From the NCBI RefSeq assembly GCF_002797735.1, contig NZ_PGFG01000001.1:992001-1056000 (forward strand): DNA of 64,000 bases. The letters run 5' to 3'. This DNA comes from Thermoflavifilum aggregans. Its GTDB lineage: Bacteria > Bacteroidota > Bacteroidia > Chitinophagales > Chitinophagaceae. The position numbers and the translations under genes were made by a program. The notes beneath the pieces are model-generated. The model was not told the origin of the DNA. It saw only the letters and a program-made list of their open reading frames with translations, and did no database searches. Of the stretch, positions 54,557-63,182 are shown piece after piece (within the stretch, counting starts at the first letter, position 1; every line of letters starts with the position of its first letter).

Positions 54557-54739
54557 AGATTCAGATATATAAACGAGGATCAGCTTCCCGTTTCCTCTTT
54601 TGCTAAAGAGGGTCCGGCCTATTCTTCCAGATTGATTGAATTTGTTTTGGGTCATTGGGGTATTCGAAACGCACGCCAGCACGCTCCCAGTTTAGATCGA
54701 GCAATTAAATGTTTGGAAAAAATCATCCAACATTATTAA
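54557..54739 (+). pseudogene. remnant of a second gene, resembling a DUF4276-type partner C-terminus
   Basis: In frame 54557-54739 the DNA reads a start-less C-terminal fragment, EGPAYSSRLIEFVLGHWG and NARQHAPSLDRAIKCLEK, ending at TAA 54737-54739. The pattern recalls the end of DUF4276 proteins, which are commonly encoded just after COG4637-type ATPases; that match is from memory and uncertain. The ATPase 3' half and the start of this gene appear to be lost, consistent with an internal deletion. Confidence 0.5.
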
Positions 54740-54760
54740 AACAATCCCAATGGATCTTAT

Positions 54761-55627
54761 TTATTTTATACTTTCCAAAGCTTTCTTTACCGTATCGGCT
54801 ATGGGTGTGGTGGGACGACCGATGAGCTTACCCAGCTGGTGGCTGTCATCGAACAGATGACCATGGGCAATGGCTGCATCCCAACCTGCTATCATTTGAG
54901 CTATTTCTGCGGGCAGACCGCTGCCTGCCAGCAAAGAGGCATATTCCTGTTCACTCATATTGAGGTACACGATTTGTTTGCCGGTCTGGCGGGTGATTTC
55001 CTTTGCCAGATCGTCCATCGTCCAGGCTTCATCACCAGCCAGTTCATACATTTTGTTTTCATGTCCCGAGGTGGCCAGCACCACAGCAGCAGCCTCTGCA
55101 TAATCGGCCCGGGCAGCAGAAGCAATTTTTCCGTTGCCTGCACAGCCAGCCAGCATGCCCTGTAGCACGGCATTCACAATAGCCTGTACATAATTTTCAT
55201 GGTACCAGCCATTGCGCAGGAATGTGAATGGGATGCCTGATTCACGGATCAGCGCTTCCGTTTGCCGATGTTCTTCGGCCAGGTTGATGGCTGAAGTATC
55301 GGCATGCAACAAGCTGGTATAAACCAGATGTGTGATCTGATTCTTTTTGGCTGCTTCAATCACATGGCGATGCTGGAGCAGACGCTTACCCACTTCATTG
55401 GCAGAGATAAGCAGCAACTGATCCAGGCCGGCGAGGGCTTTTTCCAATGTTTCAGGCTTGTTGTAATCACCCTGCCTGATTGTTATGCCTTGTTTTGCCA
55501 GATCCGCTGCTTTCTCGGGATTTCTAACGATGGCTACTATGTCGGATGGCGCCAAGTTTTTTTGCAATAACGCTGCTATGACCAGTCTGCCTAACTGTCC
55601 GGTTGCACCGGTAACGCCTGTTTTCAT
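54761..55627 (-). CDS. NAD(P)H-binding reductase, QorB/NmrA type
   Basis: Rossmann-fold atypical short-chain dehydrogenase, 288 residues from ATG 55627. The nucleotide-binding GVTGATGQLGRLV occupies residues 4-16 (GxxGxxG). Later segments (LLLISANEVGKRLLQHRHVIEAAKK, TFLRNGWYHENYV, YELAGDEAWTMDDLAKEI) match QorB-type NAD(P)H:quinone oxidoreductases. The usual catalytic Tyr-Lys pair of classical SDRs is not clear. Single gene, convergent with the ATPase pseudogene. Confidence 0.87.
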   Translation of the reverse strand: MKTGVTGATGQLGRLVIAALLQKNLAPSDIVAIVRNPEKAADLAKQGITIRQGDYNKPETLEKALAGLDQLLLISANEVGKRLLQHRHVIEAAKKNQITHLVYTSLLHADTSAINLAEEHRQTEALIRESGIPFTFLRNGWYHENYVQAIVNAVLQGMLAGCAGNGKIASAARADYAEAAAVVLATSGHENKMYELAGDEAWTMDDLAKEITRQTGKQIVYLNMSEQEYASLLAGSGLPAEIAQMIAGWDAAIAHGHLFDDSHQLGKLIGRPTTPIADTVKKALESIK

Positions 55628-55701
55628 AAGCAATTTTTTTAGGTTAAAAGATATGTTGTAACAAATTATGGAATAACTATAGTCAAAATTAAGGAATATT
55701 G

Positions 55702-56238
55702 CTACGGATGCATAGACGTTTGTGGAAAAAGACTGTGGATGCCGTTCAGCGCAGTTTGAAGCCGTTCTTGTTCATTGCCTTTTACACATATCCAGGGTGT
55801 ACCAGACTGGATAACAATATCCCGATATATCCTGAAGAAATATTCGCGCATCTCCGGTTGGGGGTATTCGCGCTGCGGGTCGTAAGTCCAGGGGATATCA
55901 ATGTAGGTGAGGATATACAGATCGTATGTCCGTTGGGCGATTTGTTGCAGAATCCAGGGATGGCAGGTTTGGTATTTGTGTTCGCTCCACACCTTGATGA
56001 CGTACAAATCGGTATCGCAGATCAGGAAACGGTTGGCCTGATGAAAAAGGCGGTCTTCGGATTGAATTTGTCCACGTGCAATAGCCAGCAGGTCAGCTTC
56101 TTCATAGGGTCGATGCAGTTGGTTCAGGTAATCGCGGGCAAATTCAGGTACCCAAACTGTATGCAAATGGGCGGCGAGTTGTTCACTCAAGGTGCTTTTC
56201 CCTGTTGATTCCGGTCCGATGACCACAATTTTTTTCAT
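55702..56238 (-). CDS. NadR-like P-loop ATPase/kinase (AAA_28)
   Basis: 178 residues. The P-loop GPESTGKST is at residues 8-16, as in the ribosylnicotinamide kinase domain of NadR. Other blocks are VWVPEFARDYL, ICDTDLYVIKVW and YDLYILTYIDIPW. The adenylyltransferase domain of full-length NadR is absent, so it may be a nicotinamide riboside kinase or a related small-molecule kinase. The ATG overlaps the stop of the RND pump gene by 4 bases (ATGA), so it is translated from the efflux transcript. Confidence 0.82.
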   Translation of the reverse strand: MKKIVVIGPESTGKSTLSEQLAAHLHTVWVPEFARDYLNQLHRPYEEADLLAIARGQIQSEDRLFHQANRFLICDTDLYVIKVWSEHKYQTCHPWILQQIAQRTYDLYILTYIDIPWTYDPQREYPQPEMREYFFRIYRDIVIQSGTPWICVKGNEQERLQTALNGIHSLFPQTSMHP

Positions 56239-59200
56239 GCCCGGGAGTAATGACGATAAATGAGTTTTAGCCAGCTGGGCAGTACTATCAGCAGCAAAGG
56301 TAAGGCCATGATAAATCCGCCGATGACGGCAATGGCCAGGGGCTGATGGAGCTGGGCTCCCACACCGATGCCCAGTGCCAGGGGCATCAGCGCAATGATG
56401 GCTCCCAGGGCTGTCATGAGTTTGGGTCGAAGACGGGTAGAAATCGCATACACCAGGGCCTCATTTACATTTTTGGTTTCGTTAAGCCGCTGATGGAATT
56501 GCTGAAAGGTAAAGATGGCATTTTCTCCAATGATACCCACAATCATGATAATGCCGGTATAGCTGCCTACGTTCAGTGGGGTGCCTGTGATCCACAGTGC
56601 CAGGATACATCCTGCAGTGCCTAGAGCCGCAATCAGCAGGATGGATAGTGACACCCACAGATTTCGGGTCATGAACGCCGTTACGCAGCACACCAGCAAT
56701 CCAGCTGTGATGAGGATCAGCAGCAATTCCCGGAATGAACGCTGTTGCTGGGCATAATTTCCGCCATATTCAATATGATAACCCTGTGGTAACACCACAA
56801 GCCCCGCAATCCGTGCCTGGATGTCATGCATCACACTGCCTAGATCACGTTGGTTAAGCCTGGCGGTAACAATATCAACTGTCTGCAGGTTTTCACGCTG
56901 GATTTCAGCTGATCCGGGTTGTAGGGAAATAGTAGCAAAGGCGCCTACAGGCTTAAGGGTACCATTTGGCAGAAAGATTTCGGTATTTCGGATATCAGCT
57001 ACAGTGCGTTGCCGAGAATGGGGGTAAATCATGCGCACATCTGTCATTTGTTGCTGATCCAGCACCTGACCTACCACAGTTCCCTGCAACTGTGTCTGCA
57101 ACTGGAACTGGAGATCAGCCGGTGTCATACCGTATTGTGCGAGCACGTCGGCACGGGGTCGAACATCAACTGAGGGGCCTGCAATGACAATACCGTTAAA
57201 TACATCGGCAGCACCTGGCACAGTGGCGGCCCAGTACGCTACTGAATCTGCGATCTGGTGCAAAATGGAGGGGTTGTTTCCGAAAATTTTGATTTCAATG
57301 GGTTGGGTTGATTCTGTAAGATCACCCAGCATGTCGGTAATTACCTGACCAAAATCAACCCGTAGGGCGGGCAGAGAGGCTTCGATACGTTTGCGGATAT
57401 CGTCAATCACCTGATCAGTTGTGCGTTTGCGGTTTTTCTTCAGGCTGATGAGATAGTCGCCGGTATTGGGTTCGGTGATGAAAAATCCCATCTGAGTGCC
57501 TGTTCGCCTGGAATAGCTTTCCACTTCGGGTGTACTCATGATGATTTTTTCAACCTGGCGACACATGCGATCGGTTTCATCCAGGGAAGTACCGGGAGGA
57601 GAAGTGTAGTCGAGTACGATGGATCCTTCATCCATATCAGGCAGGAAGCCTGTGCCCAGCCGGGGAAGTATCCAGAAAATCATGGCTGCCAGAAGTATAC
57701 AAAACAGTGCACTCAGCCACACATGGTTTAGGAAAAATTGCACCCAGCGCTGGGTCTTTACAGTTTTTTGTGCGTGTTGGATACGACGATGCTTTCTGGA
57801 AAACGTCAGATAAATTACCGGTAATCCAATCCAGGTTACCAGAAATGAGCATACCAAAGTGATGATCATGGTATTGGCAAGTACCTGAAAATAGGCTCCT
57901 GCCACACCACTCATGAAGCCAAAAGGTATGAATATCACGATTGTACTCAGCGATGAAGCCACCATGGCGGGAAACAGGTACTGAATTGCCTTTTTGACCA
58001 GGGTAGGGGTATCCACGTCGGGGTGTTCTTCTCCTGTGCGATGAATCTGTTCGGTAACTACAATGGCATCATCAATGATTAGCCCTATGGCTGCTGCTAT
58101 AGCTCCCAGCGTCATGATGTTGAAAGTATACCCCACGGCATAAAGCACAATCAACGTCAGGGCCAGCGTGATGGGTACGGTAACCAGCAGGGTGGCACTC
58201 GCTTTCCAGGAACGCAGAAAGAGGATGGCTACAATGATAGCCAGCAGAATCCCAATCCAAAGCGCATCAGTAACGCTGTGAATAGCATCATGTACAAAAT
58301 CGGCCTGGATATAATAGGGCACCATTTTCACACCGGGTGGCAGAAGCCGCTGCAGGCTTTTTACCCGGGCTTCTACCTGATCAGACACCTCGATGAGGTT
58401 GGCGTTGGGTTGCTTGATTACTCCGATCAAGACGGCGTTATGCCCATTGGCATTGATACGTGTGTACTCAATGGCTTCCTGCACGGTTACGTCGGCAATG
58501 TCTTGCAGATATACCACCCGTTTCCCATCGTTGGTAATCACAATATGTTGCAGCTGGTTAAGGTCAACCAGATTATCGTTGGTTACAGACAGGTAAAGCC
58601 GGTGATAATCATCCACATAGCCATTGGCCAACACAAAATTGGTTTTACTGATAGCCTGGGCTACGGCAGCCGGAGTAAGATGAAGGGCAGTCATTTTTTC
58701 CGGATGCAGGGTCACCCAATATTCCTTGGTGCGGCCACCCATGATTTGGATCTGGCTTACACCCGGCACCTGTGCCAGATAGGGCCGGATGGTGTAGAGT
58801 GCTAACAGTTTCAGTTCAATAGGAGTTAGGGTATTGCTTTCCAGCGCATAGCCCATCACAGGGAGAATGGATGGATTCATTTTCTCCACGGTGATCTGTA
58901 CGTCCGGTGGAAGGCTGCTGCGGATTTCGGAGATGCGTTCGTTGATTTGCTGCATACCCAGGTCAATATTGGCTCCCCAGTTCAGGAAAGCAGAGATTTC
59001 GCAGCTGCCGCGGCTGGTAGTGCTGCGGATCATCTGCAGATTCTGGATTTTTTTGATGGCGAGCTCCAGCGGCTGGGTGACAGTCACCATCATTTTATCA
59101 ACCGGCTGCAAACCATTATCGGCAATCACTTTTATTTTGGGGAAAGTGATTTCGGGAAAAAGAGAGGTTTGCATACGGGTATACACCAGCAATCCCCCCA

Positions 59201-59261
59201 TCAGTACCAGGGCAAGGACTAAAGCCAGCGGCCGGCGATAGGCAGCAAAGAAGTTTTTCAT
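56235..59261 (-). CDS. RND efflux pump, AcrB/CusA-like
   Basis: Proton-driven inner-membrane pump of the RND superfamily, 1008 residues with twelve membrane helices and two large periplasmic loops. The start is ATG 59261 (MKNFFAAYRRPLALVLALVL). The proton-relay Asp pair is in AAAIGLIIDDAIVV near residue 398. The first periplasmic block (MQTSLFPEITFPKIKVIADN, VTVTQPLELAIKKIQ) and late PLALGIGVGAQLHQPLAIAVIGG are typical. Substrate class (metal or organic) cannot be assigned. It comes 8 bases after the PAP2 gene and overlaps the NadR-like gene. Confidence 0.93.
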   Translation of the reverse strand: MKNFFAAYRRPLALVLALVLMGGLLVYTRMQTSLFPEITFPKIKVIADNGLQPVDKMMVTVTQPLELAIKKIQNLQMIRSTTSRGSCEISAFLNWGANIDLGMQQINERISEIRSSLPPDVQITVEKMNPSILPVMGYALESNTLTPIELKLLALYTIRPYLAQVPGVSQIQIMGGRTKEYWVTLHPEKMTALHLTPAAVAQAISKTNFVLANGYVDDYHRLYLSVTNDNLVDLNQLQHIVITNDGKRVVYLQDIADVTVQEAIEYTRINANGHNAVLIGVIKQPNANLIEVSDQVEARVKSLQRLLPPGVKMVPYYIQADFVHDAIHSVTDALWIGILLAIIVAILFLRSWKASATLLVTVPITLALTLIVLYAVGYTFNIMTLGAIAAAIGLIIDDAIVVTEQIHRTGEEHPDVDTPTLVKKAIQYLFPAMVASSLSTIVIFIPFGFMSGVAGAYFQVLANTMIITLVCSFLVTWIGLPVIYLTFSRKHRRIQHAQKTVKTQRWVQFFLNHVWLSALFCILLAAMIFWILPRLGTGFLPDMDEGSIVLDYTSPPGTSLDETDRMCRQVEKIIMSTPEVESYSRRTGTQMGFFITEPNTGDYLISLKKNRKRTTDQVIDDIRKRIEASLPALRVDFGQVITDMLGDLTESTQPIEIKIFGNNPSILHQIADSVAYWAATVPGAADVFNGIVIAGPSVDVRPRADVLAQYGMTPADLQFQLQTQLQGTVVGQVLDQQQMTDVRMIYPHSRQRTVADIRNTEIFLPNGTLKPVGAFATISLQPGSAEIQRENLQTVDIVTARLNQRDLGSVMHDIQARIAGLVVLPQGYHIEYGGNYAQQQRSFRELLLILITAGLLVCCVTAFMTRNLWVSLSILLIAALGTAGCILALWITGTPLNVGSYTGIIMIVGIIGENAIFTFQQFHQRLNETKNVNEALVYAISTRLRPKLMTALGAIIALMPLALGIGVGAQLHQPLAIAVIGGFIMALPLLLIVLPSWLKLIYRHYSRA

Positions 59262-59269
59262 GGCAATGA

Positions 59270-60007
59270 TTAAAATGATTTATTTGAATTCCGGATGACC
59301 ATTGATAAAAAGGGATCAGGATGGAAAGCCGTAAGGGCTGCAGCTTGTTTTTTCTGTTGTTTGTGCAGCCACCATTGCTGCAGCCGAAATCCTGCCCAGG
59401 CTGATCCGGCGCCTACCACCATACCTGCCAGCACGTCGCTTGGGTAATGCATTCCTAGATCAAGCCTGGAATAAGCTACCGCACAGGCCCATGTCCAGGC
59501 CGGCACTGTAATATACCATCGCGCATGAAGCAGGGTGAGGGAGGTGGCGGTGCAAAAGGCCAGAGAAGTATGACCCGATGGGAAAGATCCATCCTGGTCG
59601 TTTTGCAGATGTTCAATATCCGGATAAGTCATGTAGGGCCTTGGCCGGTGAATGGCCCATTTCAACCCTTCTGTCACTATACCTGTTATTGCCAGGGAAA
59701 GCACCATATCGGTGCCCCGCAACCAGGAAAGCGTGTCGTGCTTGATGTGACCCTCAATCAAATAACTGGCCGGTAGCGCCACACTCAGGGGAATGGTAGA
59801 GCGGGTAATCCAGAGAAAGGTTTGATCCAGATATCTCGGGCGATGCAGGTTAATATCGCGCAGCAGTTGAATATCGGGATTCTGGGCCTGTGCGGGAAAG
59901 AAGAAAAACAGGCAACAGGAAAGCCCTACAACTGTTAGCAACAGGTGAAGCCACGCTGACAGTGAACCTTTGCCATTCATTGGCCGGGTTGTTTGGAAAC
60001 TTTCCAT
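59270..60007 (-). CDS. exported PAP2-family phosphatase
   Basis: Membrane-bound or periplasmic PAP2 phosphatase, 245 residues, with signal peptide or first helix ending FPAQAQ. The three conserved motifs are present: LKWAIHRPRP (KxxxxxxRP), PSGHTSLAF (PSGH) and SRLDLGMHYPSDV (SRxxxxxHxxxD). Family members remove phosphate from lipid phosphates such as undecaprenyl pyrophosphate or phosphatidic acid. Its place between the adaptor and pump genes of an efflux operon is unusual (gaps of 11 and 8 bases). Confidence 0.9.
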   Translation of the reverse strand: MESFQTTRPMNGKGSLSAWLHLLLTVVGLSCCLFFFFPAQAQNPDIQLLRDINLHRPRYLDQTFLWITRSTIPLSVALPASYLIEGHIKHDTLSWLRGTDMVLSLAITGIVTEGLKWAIHRPRPYMTYPDIEHLQNDQDGSFPSGHTSLAFCTATSLTLLHARWYITVPAWTWACAVAYSRLDLGMHYPSDVLAGMVVGAGSAWAGFRLQQWWLHKQQKKQAAALTAFHPDPFLSMVIRNSNKSF

Positions 60008-60018
60008 ATGATGTGGTT

Positions 60019-60954
60019 TTATGGAATAATCCGGATACGGGCTGTATCCGGCAATCCGTAATTACCGACCGTTACCACCCGATCACCCGGATGAAATAAC
60101 GGGCTCACTACCTGTACTACGCTATCCTGCTGAATACCAGGCTGAACAGGCACACGCACGGCAGTACTGTCGTTTATCACCTTCATCACCCAGAAACTGT
60201 TTTGTTCTTCATTGGTTAGGATAGCCGTCCGGGGCAGCAACAGGGCATGCGGATACACATGTCTGACCAGGGTAGCCCGTGCGACCAGGTTTTCCGGTAA
60301 ATTGCGCGAATTGTGCACCTTCAGTACAAATTGCTGCGTTTGTGCATTGGGATCAACCATTGGCATCTGATAGGCCACCTGTGCCGCAAGTGTGGAACCA
60401 TCGGGTAATTGCAGGGCGCAATGCTGACCGGGATGCACGTCGGAAGCCCATTCAAAAGGTACTTGCAGCAAAAATGCAAAACTATTCTGGTCGCTAATAT
60501 CGCATAAGGGCTCCCCGTCTGTGACATAATCACCTGTCTGGTGGTACAACTGGCTGACAAAACCATTCTGACTGGCACGGATGACTACATTATTCCGATA
60601 CGGCAATAGACCAGCAGGGAGGGAGTCAGCCAGTACATCCACTGCACGGGCTTCCTTGGTTTGGATCACAAAAAGCGGTTGGCCCGCCTTTACTGGCAAG
60701 CCCAGTGAAGCTTGTACCGACACCAGGTAGCCATTTACATTTGCCTTCAGGTTATTTTTTTTCAGATAGGTAGCAACTGCATTGAGGGATATCTGATCGG
60801 CAATTGATCCGATGTGTACGGCTGCGACTTTTACAGGTGTAACCACTTCCTGGATATTATCTCCTGTATCTTCGTCCGTTTGTGAAGCATGGCAGGCACA
60901 TAACCCCACACCAATCAGCAGGTATAAGCATTTTCGGGCAAACTCATGGCTCAT
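60019..60954 (-). CDS. RND efflux periplasmic adaptor (HlyD/MFP family) lipoprotein
   Basis: Membrane-fusion protein linking the RND pump to TolC, 311 residues. Lipoprotein signal peptide with Cys at GLCAC. Typical segments are VNGYLVSVQASLGLPVKAGQPLFVIQT (lipoyl-like hairpin), the beta-barrel VDPNAQTQQFVLKVHNSRNLPENLVARATL and membrane-proximal end GDRVVTVGNYGLPDTARIRI. The helical hairpin is short. Located between the TolC gene (13 bases) and the PAP2 gene. Confidence 0.9.
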   Translation of the reverse strand: MSHEFARKCLYLLIGVGLCACHASQTDEDTGDNIQEVVTPVKVAAVHIGSIADQISLNAVATYLKKNNLKANVNGYLVSVQASLGLPVKAGQPLFVIQTKEARAVDVLADSLPAGLLPYRNNVVIRASQNGFVSQLYHQTGDYVTDGEPLCDISDQNSFAFLLQVPFEWASDVHPGQHCALQLPDGSTLAAQVAYQMPMVDPNAQTQQFVLKVHNSRNLPENLVARATLVRHVYPHALLLPRTAILTNEEQNSFWVMKVINDSTAVRVPVQPGIQQDSVVQVVSPLFHPGDRVVTVGNYGLPDTARIRIIP

Positions 60955-60967
60955 AGCAGTCTGGATT

Positions 60968-62254
60968 TTAATGCAACCAGTAATTTAATTCAGTAATCAC
61001 CTGCCAGCGACGAATTCTGGCCTGATCCAGGCTATTCTGCACCAACAGGTGTTGCTGTATAGCCAGCAAATAATCTGTAATGCGGACATTCCCAGTTTGT
61101 ACCAGTTGTCTGTCGACAGCCAGGAGTTCTTCACTGGTGGCCAGTTTTTGGGTGATTGAGAGAATTTGTTGTTCTGTTTCACGCAATTGTTGGTACAATC
61201 CCGAGATTTGCTGATGATATTGAGTGGTGAAAAACTGCTGATATTGTTGCCGGCTAAGCTCCTGCAGATCCAGTTTTTCGTTCTCCAGCCGGCGTTGATG
61301 CCCGTCGTAAATAGGGATGCTGAGGCTGATTCCGAAACTGGTACCGAATCTTTTGTATGCAGTTGATAATTGTGAAGTATTGAGTCCGGCATCTGCAAAC
61401 CAGTTAATAGTTGGCAGATAGCGGGTTGCATTTACCTCACGCTGGTTGGCGATCATCAGGCTGTCCAGCAAATACGATTGCAGAAAAACGGATGCTGACG
61501 GTTTCAGGGTGTGAAGCTGAATATCAGGTTCATCCAATCGGACAGTAGCTGTATCGTGAATGCCGCAGAGATAGCGGAGGAGCGCCAGATCATGATGATA
61601 CTGGCTTTGCAGCTGATCTACGGTAATTTGTTGATTTTGCAGGCTGACGGTTACGTTCAGGTAATCAGCATACTGATAAACACCTTGTTGCACCAGTCGC
61701 TGCACAATAACCTGTTGTTGCCTCATCAGATGCAACATCTCTTCATTATGGGTAAGCAGCATCAAACTGGCATAAGCATTCAGATATTGCAGGGCTACTG
61801 ATTTTTCCAGGTCGTACGTGCTGATACTTCTTTGGTTGGCGATTACCTGCTGCTGAAGATGAAGTTGCCGGAATTGAGGTTGAAGAATTTTTCGGTTAAA
61901 AACAGGTTGGGTTATGCTGGCTAATGCCGCATATTGTCCCCCGTTGGTAATCGCCTGATCATAACCATAGCCACTGATCACGGGTGCAAACATTAAGATA
62001 CCGCTGGCCGACACATAGGGCCGCTGGGCAGCCCGTATCAGCAGGCTATCAAGCTGTATGGCAGCCTGCTGATTGGCATAATCCTTCAGCAAAGGACTGC
62101 GTTGACGGGCAACAGTAAGATAATCACTTAAGTTTTGTTGAGCCTGAATAGCTACGGGTAATCCCTGTATACAACCAAACAAACAACCTGCAGATAAGAT
62201 GAGGTGTAACTTCCGATAAATGTATTGAAAAAGGTTTGATTCAGGTTTACCCAT
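60968..62254 (-). CDS. TolC-family outer-membrane efflux protein
   Basis: Outer-membrane channel for the RND pump, 428 residues with a signal peptide ending near AIQAQQ. The two helical repeats of the family are visible (NLSDYLTVARQRSPLLKDY, and later GTSFGISLSIPIYDGHQRR and LVQTGNVRITDYLLAIQQ). Coiled-coil-rich. It follows the PepSY-like gene by 31 bases and is 13 bases ahead of the adaptor gene. Confidence 0.9.
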   Translation of the reverse strand: MGKPESNLFQYIYRKLHLILSAGCLFGCIQGLPVAIQAQQNLSDYLTVARQRSPLLKDYANQQAAIQLDSLLIRAAQRPYVSASGILMFAPVISGYGYDQAITNGGQYAALASITQPVFNRKILQPQFRQLHLQQQVIANQRSISTYDLEKSVALQYLNAYASLMLLTHNEEMLHLMRQQQVIVQRLVQQGVYQYADYLNVTVSLQNQQITVDQLQSQYHHDLALLRYLCGIHDTATVRLDEPDIQLHTLKPSASVFLQSYLLDSLMIANQREVNATRYLPTINWFADAGLNTSQLSTAYKRFGTSFGISLSIPIYDGHQRRLENEKLDLQELSRQQYQQFFTTQYHQQISGLYQQLRETEQQILSITQKLATSEELLAVDRQLVQTGNVRITDYLLAIQQHLLVQNSLDQARIRRWQVITELNYWLH

Positions 62255-62285
62255 ATAATCTTGTCCAAATTTTTAATCAGGCGTT

Positions 62286-62717
62286 TTAATCTGCCTTCTG
62301 TGTTTTTATCCATTTCCCTTGCACGTCAAAGATATAAGCCATTCCCTTTGCATCATCCAGCTCATAAGTTTTGCGATGTTGTGCATCTTCGTTTATCGAA
62401 GCCTCTTTGATATTCAGATGATGCTTTTCTGCATAGTCTCTGATGGGCTGTGGAATCTGACTCAGGGGCACATCTGTTTCAGACCCGGCGAAAGCACCGG
62501 TAGCAGAAAAAGCTACACTGTGGTCATATCCTTTTTCCTTCCAGTTGGCTTCAAAGTTCTGATGTTCTTTTTCCCAAAAATAGTTTTTTACCTGCGGATA
62601 CAGTTTATGAAAAGCCTGTACACAGGAAGCCGGCACTTTGCTTTCCGGGATGTGCTGGGCATATGATACCTGTGCAAAAGCAGCACACCCCATCAACAAG
62701 CATAATACATGTTTCAT
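62286..62717 (-). CDS. exported PepSY-like domain protein
   Basis: 143 residues with signal peptide MKHVLCLLMGCAAFAQVSYA. The rest matches the Bacteroidota PepSY-like domain (DUF2874 type): VPASCVQAFHKLYPQVKNYFWEKEHQNFEANW, AFSATGAFAGSETDVPLSQIP and YIFDVQGKWIKT. Such periplasmic beta-rich proteins may bind peptides or metal. It is the first gene of the efflux operon, so it could be a periplasmic sensor or scavenger tied to the pump. Confidence 0.85.
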   Translation of the reverse strand: MKHVLCLLMGCAAFAQVSYAQHIPESKVPASCVQAFHKLYPQVKNYFWEKEHQNFEANWKEKGYDHSVAFSATGAFAGSETDVPLSQIPQPIRDYAEKHHLNIKEASINEDAQHRKTYELDDAKGMAYIFDVQGKWIKTQKAD

Positions 62718-63182
62718 GTTCAGTTGTTTTTATGCAGGCAAATTAAAATCCCGTTTTAGAAAAGAATCTGAAAAACAAAAACCTGGAAAACCTGAATGAC
62801 TTGTTACGTGCAGGTGAGAAGATCTGATTGCTCCAACATGTGTAATTGTTGTATGGAAAATATGCGGCCGTGAATTGCTTATTTTAAGGATAAATAATCG
62901 TTAGTCAGATTGCTTTGATATATCCCTGTTAGATTTCCAAAAAATCAGATCAAACAAAACATATCTTATCTGATAAGGCTCGCCATCATCATTTGCATAA
63001 TCATGTTGCCCGCAAGGATTTTTATTTGATTTATTTTTCATTCCATAAAAAACATCTTTAATTATGTTATGAATCATGTGATGCAAAGCATACAAAATGC
63101 ATGAAAGATTTTTAAGCTGTAACAAAAGCATGATTCTTTTATGGATAACATCATACGATGCATTACATGATTGCGATGAGGG
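62718..63182. other. AT-rich intergenic stretch
   Basis: About 465 bp between the first gene of the efflux operon and the 3' end of the next minus-strand gene. It probably carries the operon promoter. A minus-strand frame at 62901-63041 (46 codons, MKNKSNKNPCGQHDYANDD...) is open but has no ribosome site, promoter or recognisable domain, so I leave it uncalled. No clear terminator or repeat is seen. Confidence 0.5.

Noticed and set aside
62901-63041. 46-codon minus-strand frame in the AT-rich interval
   Set aside because: No ribosome site, promoter or domain; codon use is AT-driven, so left uncalled.
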